The notes under the pieces: model-generated
The model's database searches: none
What the model was told of the DNA's origin: nothing
Seen by the model: the letters and a program-made list of their open reading frames with translations, nothing else
Made by a program: the position numbers and the translations under genes
Shown: piece by piece, positions 6,735-7,754 of the stretch
How the letters are laid out: each line of letters opens with the position of its first letter
Numbering within the stretch: position 1 is the stretch's first letter
DNA from: JAWLFI01 sp041685645
GTDB taxonomy: Bacteria > Bacteroidota > Bacteroidia > Chitinophagales > Saprospiraceae
Reading direction: 5' to 3'
Assembly (NCBI GenBank): GCA_041685645.1
Contig: JAWLFI010000123.1
Coordinates: forward strand, 1-7,754
DNA: 7,754 bases

Positions 6735-7754
6735 ATGATACATACAAAATGTAAAATTTTTCTCTTCCTAAGTTTGATCGCCTTTTTTAGTCTTCAGAGT
6801 TGCGTCGAAGAAGTGGATATTGAGCGGGAATCCATTAACTCAGTATCACCTAGAGAAATCGTGAAATCTAGCATTTACGGAAAGGTGATAGATGAAAATA
6901 ATCAGGCGATCACAGATGCTGAAGTGATCCTCCAAACTGCCGAAGGCACGAAATCCTCACAAACAAATAGTTATGGACAGTTCGAGTTTTTCAATGTGCG
7001 AGTAAAAGCTTCTTCTGCTTTTCTAAAGGTCTCTGTTCCTGGAAAATTCGAGGGCTTCCGACGGGTGGATGTCGTCAAAAATGCACTAAATTATACGGAG
7101 ATCAAAATGCTAGACAAACAAATCGTGGGCTCTATTGATGCCGGGTCGGGCGGAGCGGTTTCCACACCCTCGGGAGCTCAAGTCCGCTTGCCTGCCAATG
7201 GGGTAGTCACTCAAAGTGGACAGCCCTACACAGGATCTATTTCTGTTGCTATGCAATGGATTGATCCTACCGCAGAAGACCTCCACCAACGACTCGTCGG
7301 AGATTTGAGCGGGATTGACCTCGAAGGAGATGAAGTGGTTTTAGGTACCTTTGGTATGATGACAGTGGAATTACTCGATAATCAGGGCAATGAATTACAA
7401 CTCGCGAGTGATGCTCGTGCTGAATTGACCTGGCCCGTACCCTCGGAGCGACTGAGTGATGCCCCTCAAAATATTCCGGTATGGTCTTATGATGAGGGCT
7501 TAGGAACCTGGATAGAAGAAGAAATGGCCATCCAGAATGGAAATACTTTTGTGGGCGAAGTCAGTCATTTTAGCTCCTGGAACCTCGATTGGAAAGGACC
7601 CACAATTACTTTAAACGGCCAAGTAACCTACAATGGAAATCCCGGAGACATTCTCTCTGCCTTTAGAGTAGACGTCAGTAGTCCGCTGTTTGGATCACGA
7701 GGTGGATTTTTAACCTTAGATGGAGAATTCCAGTTTTTAAGATTTCCGGCCGAT
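6735..7754 (+). CDS. Exported lipoprotein with carboxypeptidase-regulatory-like domain, C-terminus cut by the window edge
   Basis: The frame is open from ATG 6735 to the window end (340 codons, no stop). Residues 5-19 are Lys then hydrophobic (KCKIFLFLSLIAFFS), and L20-Q21-S22-C23 is a lipobox, so the mature protein should carry lipid on Cys23. The next residues, VEEVD, are acidic as in the surface-export signal of Bacteroidota lipoproteins. Residues 46-126 form a carboxypeptidase-regulatory-like beta-sandwich: SIYGKVIDENNQAITDAEV, then TNSYGQFEFFNV. Residues 131-285 are a second module, GSIDAGSGGAVSTPSGAQVR, then VVLGTFGMMTVELLD and GEVSHFSSWNLDW. It resembles the ZU5-like/CILP- and FAM171-type ectodomain pattern seen in many Bacteroidota surface proteins. 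From 290 on (TITLNGQVTYNGNPGD) another regulatory-like domain begins. A binding, adhesion or structural role on the cell surface is inferred; no catalytic motif is visible. The leader is A-rich without a Shine-Dalgarno site. Confidence 0.88.
   Translation, partial: MIHTKCKIFLFLSLIAFFSLQSCVEEVDIERESINSVSPREIVKSSIYGKVIDENNQAITDAEVILQTAEGTKSSQTNSYGQFEFFNVRVKASSAFLKVSVPGKFEGFRRVDVVKNALNYTEIKMLDKQIVGSIDAGSGGAVSTPSGAQVRLPANGVVTQSGQPYTGSISVAMQWIDPTAEDLHQRLVGDLSGIDLEGDEVVLGTFGMMTVELLDNQGNELQLASDARAELTWPVPSERLSDAPQNIPVWSYDEGLGTWIEEEMAIQNGNTFVGEVSHFSSWNLDWKGPTITLNGQVTYNGNPGDILSAFRVDVSSPLFGSRGGFLTLDGEFQFLRFPAD

Noticed and set aside
1..7754. CRISPR array, tRNA, insertion sequence or phage genes
   Set aside because: No regularly spaced repeats, tRNA-like folds with the conserved arms, transposase motifs or phage proteins were seen on either strand.

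Overview
The window looks like a chromosomal segment of a Bacteroidota bacterium of intermediate GC content. The reasons are the reading style of the genes, lipoproteins with Cys lipoboxes and acidic residues just behind the Cys, a surface-type lipoprotein with carboxypeptidase-regulatory-like domains, A-rich leaders without clear Shine-Dalgarno sites, and a GC-rich intergenic element of a kind I associate, from memory, with this phylum. I cannot name a genus.

Layout: (1) 1-216, minus strand: the N-terminal part of a flavin reductase-like (FMN-binding split barrel) protein that runs off the left edge. (2) 217-522: divergent intergenic region holding two interleaved inverted repeats and no convincing gene. 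(3) 523-6252, plus strand: a three-gene tripartite RND efflux operon with touching genes, in the order outer-membrane channel lipoprotein, periplasmic adaptor, inner-membrane pump. The adaptor and pump are intact. The channel gene is broken twice: no ATG/GTG/TTG start opens its signal peptide, and the frame shifts at an (AG)5 run at 1385-1394. (4) 6253-6734: a gene-free stretch dominated by a compact 210-bp GC-rich, heavily self-complementary element (6310-6520). (5) 6735-7754, plus strand: the N-terminal 340 residues of an exported lipoprotein with a beta-sandwich domain layout, running off the right edge.

How the genes would work together: the pump would take substrates from the inner membrane or periplasm using the proton gradient, the adaptor would bridge the periplasm, and the channel would open the outer membrane. 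With the channel gene damaged, the pump would need another TolC-like partner, unless the lesions are sequencing errors, the AG run varies in length between cells, or an ATC start is used. No CRISPR array, tRNA, rRNA, transposase or toxin-antitoxin pair was seen. The strongest candidate for something undescribed is the structured GC-rich intergenic element, followed by the frameshifted channel gene.
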